Shown: positions 17,142-27,494, counted from the first letter of the stretch. The stretch is DNA of 64,000 bases from Amycolatopsis orientalis DSM 43388 (GCF_000411975.1 NZ_ASXG01000182.1:112141-176140), one strand, 5' to 3'. Made by a program: numbers and translations. Notes: generated by a model not told the origin, from the sequence alone.

Positions 17142-18496
17142 GAGCCGGTGATCGCCCCATACCGCTGCAAGGCGACCTGCCGCTCCTCCGCGTGGTCCAC
17201 GATCGGAGCCGGATATTCCTCCGGACGCTCCTTCAGCACATGCACCGCTTTCCCTGCCACTCCCCGCAATTCCGGCACATACCGGCGCACGTAATCGCCC
17301 TGGGGGTCGAATTTCTGGCCCTGCGTGGTCGGGTTGAAGATCCGGAAGTACGGCGCGGCGTCCGTGCCGGAGCCGGCGACCCATTGCCAGTTGAGCTGAT
17401 TCGAAGCCAGATCGCCGTCGACGAGATGCTCCATGAAGTGCCGCGCGCCCCACCACCACGGCAAATGCAGGTCCTTCACGAGGAAACTCGCCACGATCAT
17501 CCGGACGCGGTTGTGCATCCAGCCCTCGGCCCGCAACTGCCGCATCCCAGCGTCGACGATCGGGTAGCCAGTCCGTCCCTCGCGCCAGAGTTTGAACATC
17601 TCCTGCGCGGTTTTCCCGGTGTCGTAGCGCATTCCGTCAAAGCGCTGGTCGTAGTGCCGCCGCGCGGTTTCCGGCCGGTGCCATAGGACGTCGGCGTGAA
17701 ACTCCCGCCAGCACAGTTCGGAACGCAACGCCTGCGCGCCCTCGGAGCGCTTCCCGGCCAGGTCGGCCAGCATTGTCCGCGGATGGATCGCACCCCAGCG
17801 CAGATAGGGCGAAAGCCGGGTGGTGCCAGCGTGATCGGGACGATCGCGTTCGGTCGCGTAATCAGCCAAGCCGTCGGACAGAAACTCCTGCCATGTCGCC
17901 AGCGCGGCTTCCTCCCCCGCTGGCGGCAGCTCGCACTCCACCTGCGGCGCGTCCGGCAATTCCTCCGAAGCAGAGGGCTTCACCCAGTCCACAATAGACA
18001 CATTGGTGTCCGCCGGACGCGGCCAGCCGTGCTGCGCCCATGCGCGGTAAAAGGGAGTAAAAACCCGGTACGGAGTCCCGTCCGGCTTGGTGACCCGCCC
18101 CGGCGTCACGGCATACGGGGAACCCGTCGGCACCCATTGAATTCGATGTTCCGCCAAGGCTTTGGCTACCGCTTCGTCCCGCTCGCGCCCATAGGGTGCG
18201 GTATCCGCGGAGACGTGCACCGCCGCCGCCCGGATCTCGCGGGCCGCGGCGACGACCTCCCGCACCGGATCGCCGTGGCGCACCTGCAATCGGCCGGACA
18301 ACGCGCTGTCCAGTTCCCGGAGGGAATTCAGCAGAAACGCGACCCGCGGCGAACCGGCCGGCTTGAGCAACCGGTCGTCCAGCACGTAGAGCGCCAGCAG
18401 GTGCTTGCTGTGCTTGGCCGCCTCGAAGAGGGCGGCATGGTCCCGCAATCGCAGATCCCGGCGGAACCACAGCACGACCGGCGCTTCCATCGTCAT
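17138..18496 (-). CDS. phr: Deoxyribodipyrimidine photolyase
   Basis: A 452-residue cryptochrome/photolyase family protein that splits UV-induced pyrimidine dimers with blue light, using FAD and an antenna chromophore. The N-terminal alpha/beta domain begins VVLWFRRDLRLRDH. The FAD-binding C-terminal domain contains WWWGARHFMEHLVDGDLASN and NWQWVAGSGTDAAPYFRIFN, with the tryptophans for electron transfer and the conserved Asn near flavin N5. Length and motifs fit class I CPD photolyases. Start ATG 18496; ATG 18490 is equally possible. Monocistronic, between two convergent hairpins. Confidence 0.93.
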   Translation of the reverse strand: MTMEAPVVLWFRRDLRLRDHAALFEAAKHSKHLLALYVLDDRLLKPAGSPRVAFLLNSLRELDSALSGRLQVRHGDPVREVVAAAREIRAAAVHVSADTAPYGRERDEAVAKALAEHRIQWVPTGSPYAVTPGRVTKPDGTPYRVFTPFYRAWAQHGWPRPADTNVSIVDWVKPSASEELPDAPQVECELPPAGEEAALATWQEFLSDGLADYATERDRPDHAGTTRLSPYLRWGAIHPRTMLADLAGKRSEGAQALRSELCWREFHADVLWHRPETARRHYDQRFDGMRYDTGKTAQEMFKLWREGRTGYPIVDAGMRQLRAEGWMHNRVRMIVASFLVKDLHLPWWWGARHFMEHLVDGDLASNQLNWQWVAGSGTDAAPYFRIFNPTTQGQKFDPQGDYVRRYVPELRGVAGKAVHVLKERPEEYPAPIVDHAEERQVALQRYGAITGS

Positions 18497-18509
18497 GCCG
18501 CACAACGAT

Positions 18510-18545
18510 AAACGCCCCGCCGCGCGAAAGCACGGCGGGGCGTTT
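18510..18545 (-). terminator. Terminator of gltA
   Basis: AAACGCCCCGCCG (18510-18522) and CGGCGGGGCGTTT (18533-18545) form a perfect 13-bp stem with a 10-base loop. It lies 15 bases beyond the gltA stop. The T-ends are short, as is usual in high-GC actinomycetes. Confidence 0.8.
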
Positions 18546-18559
18546 CCCGAAACGGAGGC

Positions 18560-19876
<1,317 letters not shown>

Positions 19877-20066
19877 GCAGGTCCCTCTCACGTTGGGCAC
19901 GGGGCGGCGGCGCCTGCAGGTTCCGCAGTAGCCACGTGTTCACGCGAGGAAACACGCGCCTCGCTGCACACCGCCCCGCTGGGTATGAATTCACCACTAC
20001 GCTAGTCGAAGGGTGGGTCACTCCGCACTCGCTGCGTTGCCCCAAAAGGCCCCATTGGGACCAGGT

Positions 20067-21008
20067 TCACACGGTCGCCGCCATCTCCGCGGCGGTCGGC
20101 GGCTCCGCTCCGCTGCGGGAGACCGTGATCGACGCCGCTTTCGCCGCATAAGCAAGCGCTTCGTTCCACGCGGCGGCGTCGAGTGCGCCCAGGTCGCGCA
20201 CGGTGCGCTCGTGCAGCCAGGCCAGCAACGCGCCGTGCACGGTGTCGCCGGCGCCGATCGTGTCCGCGACCGCGACCGTGCGGGAGGGGACGTGGGCCAG
20301 CTCACCAGCCGAAGTGATCACAGACAAGCCGTCCGCGCCCCGGGTGAGCACGACGGCGTCCACACCGGACTCCACCCACGATTTCGCGGCGGCCACCGGG
20401 TCGGCCCCCTCGGCGAGCCACGCGGCGTCGTCGTCGGAGATTTTCAGCAGCCGCACGTCCGGCAGCCATGAGGCGAAGCGCGCGCGATAGGCCGCCGGGT
20501 CGGTGATGAGCGCCTCCCGGATGTTCGGGTCGAGCGCGGTCAGGATCCCCCGCGCGGATTCGCGGCGCAGAATGCGCTCGTACGCGCTCGCGCCCGGTTC
20601 CAGCACCATGCCGAGCGTTCCGAGCGACAGCGCGGTGGTTTCTTCCGGCAGCGCACCAGGATCGGAGACCAGCCGATCGGCGGTTCCCTCGACGTAGAAC
20701 GTGTAGTGCGCGGCGCCGCGTTCGTCGAGCGCCACGACGGCGAGCGTCGTCGGCTCGTCGCCGCGCTGCAGCAACGAAGTGTCGACGTGCGAAGCGGAAA
20801 GGCGATCCACCAACGCGACGCCGAACCGGTCAGTGGAAACCCGGGACAGGAACGAAGCGGGAACGCCGAGCCGGGCCGCGGCGAGCGCGACGTTGTACGG
20901 ACCGCCGCCGAGCCGGGGCAGCAGCGCGCGCAACCCACCGTCCACAGTGGAATCCAACGGTTCACCCGGAACGAGGTCGACCAGCGCCTCTCCACCCACC
21001 ACGATCAC
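20067..21008 (-). CDS. PfkB-family carbohydrate kinase
   Basis: A 313-residue ribokinase/fructokinase-fold enzyme. The N-terminal sugar site VVGGEALVDLVPGE and GGGPYNVALAAARLG, and the C-terminal ATP/anion-hole motif ADTIGAGDTVHGALLA with the catalytic Asp, are present. The usual Ala-Phe after GAGD is replaced by Thr-Val-His. The substrate is most likely fructose or a related sugar. GTG 21008 starts at the first core residue; the frame extends to a TTG at 21062, directly behind the TetR stop, so co-transcription with that regulator is likely. Confidence 0.88.
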   Translation of the reverse strand: MIVVGGEALVDLVPGEPLDSTVDGGLRALLPRLGGGPYNVALAAARLGVPASFLSRVSTDRFGVALVDRLSASHVDTSLLQRGDEPTTLAVVALDERGAAHYTFYVEGTADRLVSDPGALPEETTALSLGTLGMVLEPGASAYERILRRESARGILTALDPNIREALITDPAAYRARFASWLPDVRLLKISDDDAAWLAEGADPVAAAKSWVESGVDAVVLTRGADGLSVITSAGELAHVPSRTVAVADTIGAGDTVHGALLAWLHERTVRDLGALDAAAWNEALAYAAKAASITVSRSGAEPPTAAEMAATV

Positions 21009-21063
21009 AAGCGGCGAGTGTAGAGGAACGGGCGATGACAATTCCTGTCCCAATGCGGACAAA

Positions 21064-21651
21064 TCAGTTCTTGTCGAGTCCGCCGAGCAGAAGTTCGCCG
21101 AGCGCGGTGAAGGCTTCCGCGTCGGACACGTCGGTGCGGCGGCCGAGCACGCCGGTCTGAATGCCCTCGATGATCAGTCCGGTCATTTCCGCGACGAGCC
21201 GCGCGTGCACGTCGCGGAACACCCCGTCGGCGACGCCCTTGTCGATGAACGCGCGGATCCGGCGCGCGGCGGCGCGGCTGTTGAGCTGATAGGTGTCGCG
21301 GGCGGGCGCGAAGGCGGCGATGTCGGCCATGAACTCCGGCGACGCCCGGTTCAGGTGCTCGGAGACGCCGGAGAGGTACTCGCCGATCAGCTCGCGGGCG
21401 TCGTCGATGCCCGCGATCCGCTTCTCCAGGCGTTCGGCGGCGTCGCGGAAGAAGTGCGCGACCACCTTGACCGCAAGCTGCTCCTTGCTCGGCGCGAGCG
21501 CGTACAGCGTCGACTTCGAGCAGCGGAGGCGGGCGGCCAGATCGTCGAGCGTGAAGCCGGCGAAGCCCTCCGCCAGGAACAACGCCTCGAGTTCGCGCAG
21601 CAGCGCCTGCTGCCGCGCGGTGGGCCGGCGACGGGCTTCAGGGGTGGACAT
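21064..21651 (-). CDS. TetR-family regulator
   Basis: A 195-residue regulator with the helix-turn-helix FTLDDLAARLRCSKSTLYALAPSKEQL at residues 38-64. It diverges from an acyl-CoA dehydrogenase gene, with a strong palindrome in the 103-base gap, and is followed by the sugar-kinase gene on its own strand. Control of the dehydrogenase is the simplest reading. Start ATG 21651, with GTG 21654 adjacent. Confidence 0.9.
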   Translation of the reverse strand: MSTPEARRRPTARQQALLRELEALFLAEGFAGFTLDDLAARLRCSKSTLYALAPSKEQLAVKVVAHFFRDAAERLEKRIAGIDDARELIGEYLSGVSEHLNRASPEFMADIAAFAPARDTYQLNSRAAARRIRAFIDKGVADGVFRDVHARLVAEMTGLIIEGIQTGVLGRRTDVSDAEAFTALGELLLGGLDKN

Positions 21652-21715
21652 CACGTCACTATCTCCTACCGATCAGGGACAGCCCCGCTCCGCATACGGT
21701 ACTCTCAGCCATCCG

Positions 21716-21736
21716 CCAGTACTGTTTTCAGTACCG
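21716..21736. promoter_or_regulatory. Palindromic operator before the acyl-CoA dehydrogenase gene
   Basis: GTACTG (21719-21724) TTTT CAGTAC (21729-21734) is a perfect 6-bp dyad, and the outer C and G at 21716 and 21736 extend the symmetry. It lies 19 bases before the acyl-CoA dehydrogenase ATG and about 65 bases from the divergent TetR start, and is probably that regulator's site. Confidence 0.7.
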
Positions 21737-21754
21737 CCGCCTGGGAGGGAAGCC

Positions 21755-22900
21755 ATGCCGGTCGACCGTCTGCTGCCGACGCCGGAGTCCGAAGACCTGC
21801 TCGCACTCGTCACGGAAATCGCCCGTGACGAGCTGAAACCGCGCGCTTCGGCGGACGAGGAGGCCGAGAAATTCCCGCGCGACCTGTTCACCCTGATGGG
21901 CAAGTCCGGCCTGCTGGGACTGCCGTACCCAGAGCGATGGGGCGGAGCGGAGCAGCCGTACGAGGTCTACCTGCAGGCGCTGGAGGAGATCGCGGCTGCG
22001 TGGATGAGCGTCGGTGTGGGACTGTCGGTGCACACGATGTCGTGCTACGCGCTCGCGCACTACGGCACGGAAGAACAGCAGGACCGCTGGCTGCCGGACA
22101 TGCTGGGCGGCTCGCTGCTCGGCGCGTACGCCCTGTCGGAAACGCACGCCGGCTCGGACGCGGCCGCGCTGTCCACCCGCGCGCGGCTCTCCGGGGATGA
22201 GTACGTCGTCAACGGCACGAAAGCGTGGATCACCCACGCCGGGGTCGCGGACTTCTACACGACCATGGTCCGCACGAGCGACGACGGCGGGCGCGGCATC
22301 TCGTGCCTGCTTGTCGACTCGTCGACTCCGGGCCTGTCGGCGGCCCCGCGCGAACGGAAAATGGGCCTGACCGGGTCCCCGACGGCGCAGATGCTGTTCG
22401 AGGACGCCCGGGTCCCGGCCGACCGCCTCATCGGCGGCGAGGGGACGGGCCTCAAGATCGCCCTGTCGTCGCTCAGCTCGGGACGGCTCGGGATCGCCGC
22501 GTGCGCGGTGGGCCTGGCACAGGCGGCCCTGGACGAGGCCGTGGAGTACGCGAAGGGCCGCACCCAGTTCGGCCGCCCGATCGCGGACTTCCAGGGCCTG
22601 GAGTTCCTGCTGGCGGACATGGCGGCGACGGTCGAATCGGCCCGCGCGACGTACCTGGACGCGGCTCGCCGCCGCGACCACGGGCTGGACTTCCAGCGCC
22701 AGTCGTCGATCGCGAAGCTGGTGGCGACTGACGGCGCGATGAAGGTGACCACCGACGCGGTCCAGGTGCTCGGCGGCGCCGGCTACACGCGGGACTTCCC
22801 GGTGGAGCGGTACATGCGCGAGGCGAAGGTGCCGCAGATCTTCGAGGGGACGAACCAGATTCAGCGGATGGTGATCGCGCGTTCGCTGAAGAACGCCTAG
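21755..22900 (+). CDS. Acyl-CoA dehydrogenase
   Basis: A 381-residue FAD enzyme that introduces the 2,3-double bond into an acyl-CoA. It shows ALSETHAGSDAAAL and the domain-2 motif GTKAWITHAGVADF, then the C-terminal helical domain with the probable catalytic Glu in MREAKVPQIFEGTNQIQR. The length is standard. GGGAGGGA before ATG 21755 fixes the start. It is expressed opposite a TetR gene with a dyad between them. Its TAG stop shares the four bases CTAG with the stop of the convergent HxlR gene. The acyl chain is unknown. Confidence 0.93.
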   Translation: MPVDRLLPTPESEDLLALVTEIARDELKPRASADEEAEKFPRDLFTLMGKSGLLGLPYPERWGGAEQPYEVYLQALEEIAAAWMSVGVGLSVHTMSCYALAHYGTEEQQDRWLPDMLGGSLLGAYALSETHAGSDAAALSTRARLSGDEYVVNGTKAWITHAGVADFYTTMVRTSDDGGRGISCLLVDSSTPGLSAAPRERKMGLTGSPTAQMLFEDARVPADRLIGGEGTGLKIALSSLSSGRLGIAACAVGLAQAALDEAVEYAKGRTQFGRPIADFQGLEFLLADMAATVESARATYLDAARRRDHGLDFQRQSSIAKLVATDGAMKVTTDAVQVLGGAGYTRDFPVERYMREAKVPQIFEGTNQIQRMVIARSLKNA

Positions 22901-23259
22901 TCCCGCCGGTTGTCGTAAGCCGCGCGGGCCGCGTGGACGCGGTCCGCGTTGGCTTTCGACCAGTCGGCGATCGCGCCGGTCAGCGCGCCGACGTCCCGGC
23001 CGAGGCCGGTGAGCGCGTACTCCACGCGCGGCGGGATCGTCGGGTAGATCGTGCGGGTGACCAGGCCGTCGCGTTCGAGGTTCCGCAGCACCTGGGTGAG
23101 GGATTTCTGCGTGACCCCCTCGACGCCGCGGCGCAGCTCGGTGAACCGCAGCGGCCGTTCGTGCTGCCGGAGCAGGCCCAGGACGTAGAGCGTCCACTTG
23201 TTCGCCAGCACGTCCATCACGGTGCGCGACGGGCACGCTTGCGCATACTTGGTATCCAT
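22897..23259 (-). CDS. HxlR-family regulator
   Basis: A 120-residue winged-helix regulator typical of the MarR/HxlR group: a single N-terminal Cys (QACPSRTVMDVL), then ANKWTLYVLGLL, RFTELRRGVEGVTQKSLTQVL and RNLERDGLVTR. Such proteins often sense quinones or oxidants through that Cys. It diverges from the NmrA-like gene 66 bases away, which is its likely target. ATG 23259 overlaps a palindrome that may be its own operator. Confidence 0.92.
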   Translation of the reverse strand: MDTKYAQACPSRTVMDVLANKWTLYVLGLLRQHERPLRFTELRRGVEGVTQKSLTQVLRNLERDGLVTRTIYPTIPPRVEYALTGLGRDVGALTGAIADWSKANADRVHAARAAYDNRRD

Positions 23260-23267
23260 TGGGTACC
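23251..23267. promoter_or_regulatory. Candidate HxlR operator
   Basis: GGTATCC (23251-23257) ATT GGGTACC (23261-23267) is a dyad with six of seven pairs matching. It spans the HxlR start codon, so binding would give autorepression and could also act on the divergent NmrA-like gene. Confidence 0.6.
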
Positions 23268-23325
23268 TATGGTTCGTTGAGGCGCCTTCTTCACAAACGA
23301 TACCGGTGGCGAGCAGTCTGTTCGC

Positions 23326-24141
23326 ATGATCTTGGTGACCGGTGCTACCGGCAAAATCGGCAGTGCGGCAGTTCGGCTGCTCGGCAAGGTCCGGACTCTC
23401 GTGCGCACCCCGGCTAGCGGCGCCGACGAGGTGGTGGGCGATTTCTCCCGGCCGGACACGCTCGACGCGGCTCTGCGCGGGATCGACACGCTTCTGCTGA
23501 TCGGGCCCGCGGTGGCGGCGCAGACCGCGGTTCTCGATCGCGCGGCCGCGCACGGGGTGCGGCACGTCGTGCGGATCACCAACCACAAGGCTCACGCGGA
23601 TTCGCCGGTCGCCCGGCGACGGGAGCACGCGCGGATCGATGCGCACCTCAAGGCGTCCGGGATGGCGTACACGCTGCTCGCGCCGAACTTCTTCATGCAG
23701 AACCTGCTCGCCCTCGCCCCGGAGATCGCCGCGACTGGCGGCTTCTCCGGATCCGCCGGCGACGGCCGGATCGGAATGATCGACGCCCACGACGTCGCGG
23801 CGGCGGCCGCGGTGATCGCCGCGGCCCCGCAGCCGCATGGCGGGCGGACATATTTGCTGACCGGGCCGGAACTGGTCACCTTCGCCGATGTCGCACGGGA
23901 GTGGGCTTCGGCGACGGGCCGCCCGGTGGGGTACCGGCGGATCTCGGTCGAGGAACACCGCGCGGCGATGGAGTCGAACGGAGTGCCGGAAGCGGGATCG
24001 AACGCACAGGTCTTCGGCCTGCTGGCGGAGGGGGACGGGGCTTGGCTGAGTGACGACTTCGGTGCGATCACCGGGCGGGAGCCGCGCGGGTTGCGGGCAT
24101 TCCTGGCGGACTGTGTTGGCGGAAAACAAAGCCGCGCATGA
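23326..24141 (+). CDS. NmrA-like NAD(P)-binding protein
   Basis: A 271-residue atypical short-chain dehydrogenase. MILVTGATGKIGSAAVRLLG is the nucleotide-binding motif, and LLIGPAVAAQTAVLDRAAAHGV follows the usual fold. The family includes NAD(P)H-quinone reductases (QorB-like) and redox sensors. Being divergent from a single-Cys HxlR regulator supports a quinone or redox-stress role (inference). Confidence 0.87.
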   Translation: MILVTGATGKIGSAAVRLLGKVRTLVRTPASGADEVVGDFSRPDTLDAALRGIDTLLLIGPAVAAQTAVLDRAAAHGVRHVVRITNHKAHADSPVARRREHARIDAHLKASGMAYTLLAPNFFMQNLLALAPEIAATGGFSGSAGDGRIGMIDAHDVAAAAAVIAAAPQPHGGRTYLLTGPELVTFADVAREWASATGRPVGYRRISVEEHRAAMESNGVPEAGSNAQVFGLLAEGDGAWLSDDFGAITGREPRGLRAFLADCVGGKQSRA

Positions 24142-24236
24142 TCAACCCAGCGACGAAACATGGCTCTTCGTGTCGATATGGTTACTGACAGTCTCGCGAC
24201 CGGCGTGAGACAATGCCGGTGACGTGAGGAGACGCT

Positions 24237-24845
24237 GTGACAGCACTTCCCGAGCCGACGCGTGGTGAATTCCCCTGGGAGATTCCGGATCACCTGCTGT
24301 CGATCGAGGAATACGCGGCCCTCGGTGAAACCGACTCCGGCTTCACTGAGCTTGTGGAGGGCCGTTTGATGATGTCGCCCAGTCCGAGACCCGATCACGG
24401 CCTCGCGATGCTAGAGCTCGCCCACCAAATCCGGCCCTTCGTGCCGGAAGGTTTCAAAACGGTGGCGGAGGCCGATATCGATCTTGAGCTCGCCCCCGCC
24501 GGAGGACCAGGCTTCTCCCGGCGCCCCGGCCTGTTGATCGTCAGCAAAGCAGAACTCGCCCGCCGTCGCCGCGAAGGCGGGATACTCCGCGCGAGCGGGA
24601 TACTCCTCGTCGTCGAAATCGTGTCGCCCGGTTCGAAACGCACCGACTACACCACCAAGCACGACGAGTACGCCGACGCCGGAATCCCGTTCTACTGGAT
24701 CCTCGACCTCGACGAACCGGTCTCCCTCGTGGCTTGCCACCAGGCCGGGGAACTCGGCTACCAGGACGCCCCCGCCGCCACCGGGATATTCCGCACCGCT
24801 GAGCCATTCCCCGCGGAAATCGACCTCACCGCGCTGCTCGATTGA
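24237..24845 (+). CDS. Uma2-family (DUF820) protein
   Basis: A 202-residue protein with a PD-(D/E)XK nuclease-like fold. The core motif is LLVVEIVSPGSKRTDYTTKHDEYADAGIPFYWILD, in which Glu, Ser-Pro-Gly and the Lys match the family; I give it as overlapping parts VVEIVSPGSKRTD and KHDEYADAGIPFYWI. These proteins are numerous in actinomycetes and cyanobacteria, and their nuclease activity is assumed from the fold. GAGGAG upstream of GTG 24237 supports the start. No partner toxin, antitoxin or transposase is adjacent. Confidence 0.85.
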   Translation: MTALPEPTRGEFPWEIPDHLLSIEEYAALGETDSGFTELVEGRLMMSPSPRPDHGLAMLELAHQIRPFVPEGFKTVAEADIDLELAPAGGPGFSRRPGLLIVSKAELARRRREGGILRASGILLVVEIVSPGSKRTDYTTKHDEYADAGIPFYWILDLDEPVSLVACHQAGELGYQDAPAATGIFRTAEPFPAEIDLTALLD

Positions 24846-24871
24846 GGCGACCAGACCAGGCCGCCTCAATC
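24840..24871. terminator. Bidirectional terminator
   Basis: GATTGAGGCG (24840-24849) and CGCCTCAATC (24862-24871) form a perfect 10-bp stem with a 12-base loop. It includes the Uma2 stop and ends six bases before the stop of the convergent amidohydrolase gene. Confidence 0.75.
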
Positions 24872-24877
24872 TGAGCG

Positions 24878-26098
24878 TCAGCGAGCTTCCCGGTACCGCC
24901 GATCCGCCGAAACGCCCTCGCCGGTCGTCTCGTCGAAGTGGTAGACCTCCTGGCCTCGCACGAACACCCGCATCGCGCGGTTCATCACGTCCAGCGGGTC
25001 GCCCGACCACAGCACGACGTCCGCGTCCAGGCCCGGCGTCAGGGTGCCGATCCGGTCGTCCAGGCCGAGCATTTGCGCCGGGTGCAGCGTCAGCGCCTTG
25101 AGCGCGGTCTCCGGGTCGAGGCCGTCCTTCACCGCCAGCGCGGCTTGGTACACCAGGAAGTTGATCGGCACGACCGGGTGGTCCGTGGTGATCGCGATCT
25201 TCACCCCGGCCCGCGCCAGAATGCCCGCCGAGCGCAGGGTGCGGTTGCGCAGTTCCACCTTGGACTTGGTGGTGAACAGCGGGCCGAGGATCACCGGGAC
25301 GCCGCGTTCGGCCAGCAGGTCCGCGATCAGGTGGCCTTCGGTGCCGTGGTTGATCACCAGTTTGTAGCCGAATTCGTCGGCGAGCCGGATCGCGGTCACC
25401 ATGTCGTCGGCGCGGTGCACGTGCTGGTCCCAGTACAGCTCGCCGTCCAGGACCTTCGCCAGCGTTTCGTTGGTCAGATCCGTTTCGAACGGTTTGCCCT
25501 CGGACCGCGTGTGCTCGCGCTTCTCCTGGTAGTTGCGCGCCTTCGTGAACGCTTCGCGCAGGATCGCGGCCACGCCGAGCCGCGTCGAGGGCGTGACCTT
25601 CTTTTCGCCGTAGACCCGCTTCGGGTTCTCGCCCAGCGCGCTCTTCACGCTCACCTGCTCGGCGAACGTCATGTCCAGAATGGACCGGCCCCACGTCTTC
25701 ACGCCGATGGTCTGCCCGCCGATCGGGTTGCCCGACCCCGGCTTGATCACCACGCTCGTGACGCCGCCGGCCAGCGCGTCGTCGAAGCCCGGTTCGTACG
25801 GGTCGATCCCGTCGATCGCACGGAAGCGCGCGCCGTTCGGGTCGGTCATTTCGTTGGTGTCGTTGCCCGCCCAGCCTTCGCCGTCCTCGTGGACGCCCAG
25901 GTGCGCGTGCGCGTCGATGAATCCGGGCAGGACCCAGCTGCCGGACGCGTCCACCAGTTCCGCGTCCTCCGGGACCTCGACGTCGGCCTCAGTCCCGACC
26001 TGGGAGATCCGGCCGTCTTCGATGAGCACAGTGCCGCCCTCGATCGGAGCGGCGCCGACGGGGACCACATAGCCCCCGACAATCGCCTTGTAAGCCAT
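24878..26098 (-). CDS. Amidohydrolase (imidazolonepropionase-like)
   Basis: A 406-residue metal-dependent hydrolase of the amidohydrolase superfamily. It shows the first metal motif GFIDAHAHLG, a later pair of His (DQHVHRADDM and VINHGTEGHL), and the Asp in IAITTDHPVVP. The C-terminal strand segment DADVVLWSGDPLDV is typical. Cyclic amides, imides or dipeptides are possible substrates, and the sequence does not decide. Monocistronic; the next gene on the same strand is 11 bases upstream and may be co-transcribed. Confidence 0.88.
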   Translation of the reverse strand: MAYKAIVGGYVVPVGAAPIEGGTVLIEDGRISQVGTEADVEVPEDAELVDASGSWVLPGFIDAHAHLGVHEDGEGWAGNDTNEMTDPNGARFRAIDGIDPYEPGFDDALAGGVTSVVIKPGSGNPIGGQTIGVKTWGRSILDMTFAEQVSVKSALGENPKRVYGEKKVTPSTRLGVAAILREAFTKARNYQEKREHTRSEGKPFETDLTNETLAKVLDGELYWDQHVHRADDMVTAIRLADEFGYKLVINHGTEGHLIADLLAERGVPVILGPLFTTKSKVELRNRTLRSAGILARAGVKIAITTDHPVVPINFLVYQAALAVKDGLDPETALKALTLHPAQMLGLDDRIGTLTPGLDADVVLWSGDPLDVMNRAMRVFVRGQEVYHFDETTGEGVSADRRYREAR

Positions 26099-26109
26099 AG
26101 TTTGACACG

Positions 26110-26592
26110 CTAACGAACTCGCCCGGGGTCGCGCATCCGGGGTTTTTCCAGGTGCACCAACTGATAGTCGGCTTCCGGCGAGCGATGCGTTTCGCGGTAA
26201 CCGAGCTTTCCGTACAAATAGCGCGGTCCGGCCGAACGCTCTCCGGTGAACAGCCGGAAGACCGTCACCTCCGCCGGGGCCGCCTCCTCCGCGGCCGTCA
26301 GCAGCGCGGTACCGAGTCCCTCGCCCTGGCGATCCGGTGCCACGACGAGCCGGCCGATCTCGCCGACCGGACCGTCCGCTCGCATCCGCACGCTCGCCAC
26401 GAGCCGGCCGCCGTCGCGGAAGCCCCAGACCGCGGTCGACGGGTCGGCGAGGGCCGCGCGCACGTCGTCGAGGGTGTCCAGCAACGGCGGCAGGTCGAAG
26501 TTCTGGTGTGCCCGCGCCTCGGTGATGTACGCGGCCTGCTGCAAGGTCAGCAGCTCGCCCGCATCGGCGGCGGTGAGCAGCTCGAGCTTCAC
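26110..26592 (-). CDS. GNAT-family N-acetyltransferase
   Basis: A 160-residue acetyl-CoA-dependent transferase. The acetyl-CoA pyrophosphate loop is visible in RLVVAPDRQGEGLGTALL, and YLYGKLGYRETHRS is the usual C-terminal strand-loop. GTG 26592 overlaps the stop of the aldose epimerase gene (GTGA), so the two are translationally coupled. The acetylated substrate is unknown. Confidence 0.87.
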   Translation of the reverse strand: MKLELLTAADAGELLTLQQAAYITEARAHQNFDLPPLLDTLDDVRAALADPSTAVWGFRDGGRLVASVRMRADGPVGEIGRLVVAPDRQGEGLGTALLTAAEEAAPAEVTVFRLFTGERSAGPRYLYGKLGYRETHRSPEADYQLVHLEKPRMRDPGRVR

Positions 26593-27494
26593 CGGACCCG
26601 GATTCCCCAGCTGCCCGTCCACGACGTGGCCGGTTCCAGCTCGATCAGGTCGGTGCGCGTGTTGAGCGCGTCCGCCGGGCACGTCATCGGCTCGATCGCG
26701 ACCGCGCGGCCGCGGCCGGCCAGGTCGTCCGGCGTGAACACCTGCACCCAGCGGAAGTCCGGGCCGGTCCAGACCACCAGCTGGCGGTCGCCGTGGGACA
26801 GCACGTGCTGGTGGGTGCCGTCGGCCGCCAGCTCCAGCCCGCCGAACGCGGTGTCCAGGTCGACGCCCTCGAGCAGCTTGCCCTGCCGGAAGTCGTACTC
26901 GGTGCCCTCGACGTCCTGCTCGTCCGCGTACGGCATCTGCTGATCGCCCTCGTACGGCCGGACGCGCGTGGCGGGCAGCGTGAGAGTCAGCTCGTCGGTG
27001 GGCGCGTCGCCGATCCGGAAGTACGGATGGGTTCCGACGCCGACGCCGATCGGCTTCTCCCCCTCGTTGCGGATCTCGTGTGTGACGACCAGCTCGCGCG
27101 GCTGCAGGTCGTAGGTGATCGTCGCGCGCAGCGGGACCGGCCAGCCGGGCTGGACCTCGACGTCGACGGCCAGCGTGATCGACGTTTCGGCGTGCTCCAG
27201 CAGCTCCCATTCCAGGTGCCGGGTCAGGCCGTGGATGGCGTTGCCGCGCGCTTCCTCGGTGATCTCCAGCTGCTGCTCTTCGCCCTCGAACTCCCACTTG
27301 CCGCCCTTGGTCCGGTTCGGCCACGGCAGCAGCACCTGGCCGAGCCCCTTGGGCGGCTTCTCGTCCTCGGCGAACGTCTCGACGTACGGCACTCCGCTGA
27401 TCTCGAACGCGCGCAGTCCCGCACCGATCTCGGTGATGACGGCGCGCGCGTTGCCGCGGGTGATCTCGAACTGCTCTCCGGTGGGGTTCGCCAT
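26589..27494 (-). CDS. Aldose 1-epimerase family protein
   Basis: A 301-residue galactose-mutarotase-fold protein that interconverts alpha and beta anomers. The catalytic His pair appears in GNAIHGLTRHLEWELL and VGVGTHPYFRI, and the Asp/Glu region lies further on. Normal length. It is the first gene of a short operon with the GNAT gene and possibly the amidohydrolase. Its start faces the TetR gene across a large dyad. Confidence 0.9.
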   Translation of the reverse strand: MANPTGEQFEITRGNARAVITEIGAGLRAFEISGVPYVETFAEDEKPPKGLGQVLLPWPNRTKGGKWEFEGEEQQLEITEEARGNAIHGLTRHLEWELLEHAETSITLAVDVEVQPGWPVPLRATITYDLQPRELVVTHEIRNEGEKPIGVGVGTHPYFRIGDAPTDELTLTLPATRVRPYEGDQQMPYADEQDVEGTEYDFRQGKLLEGVDLDTAFGGLELAADGTHQHVLSHGDRQLVVWTGPDFRWVQVFTPDDLAGRGRAVAIEPMTCPADALNTRTDLIELEPATSWTGSWGIRVR

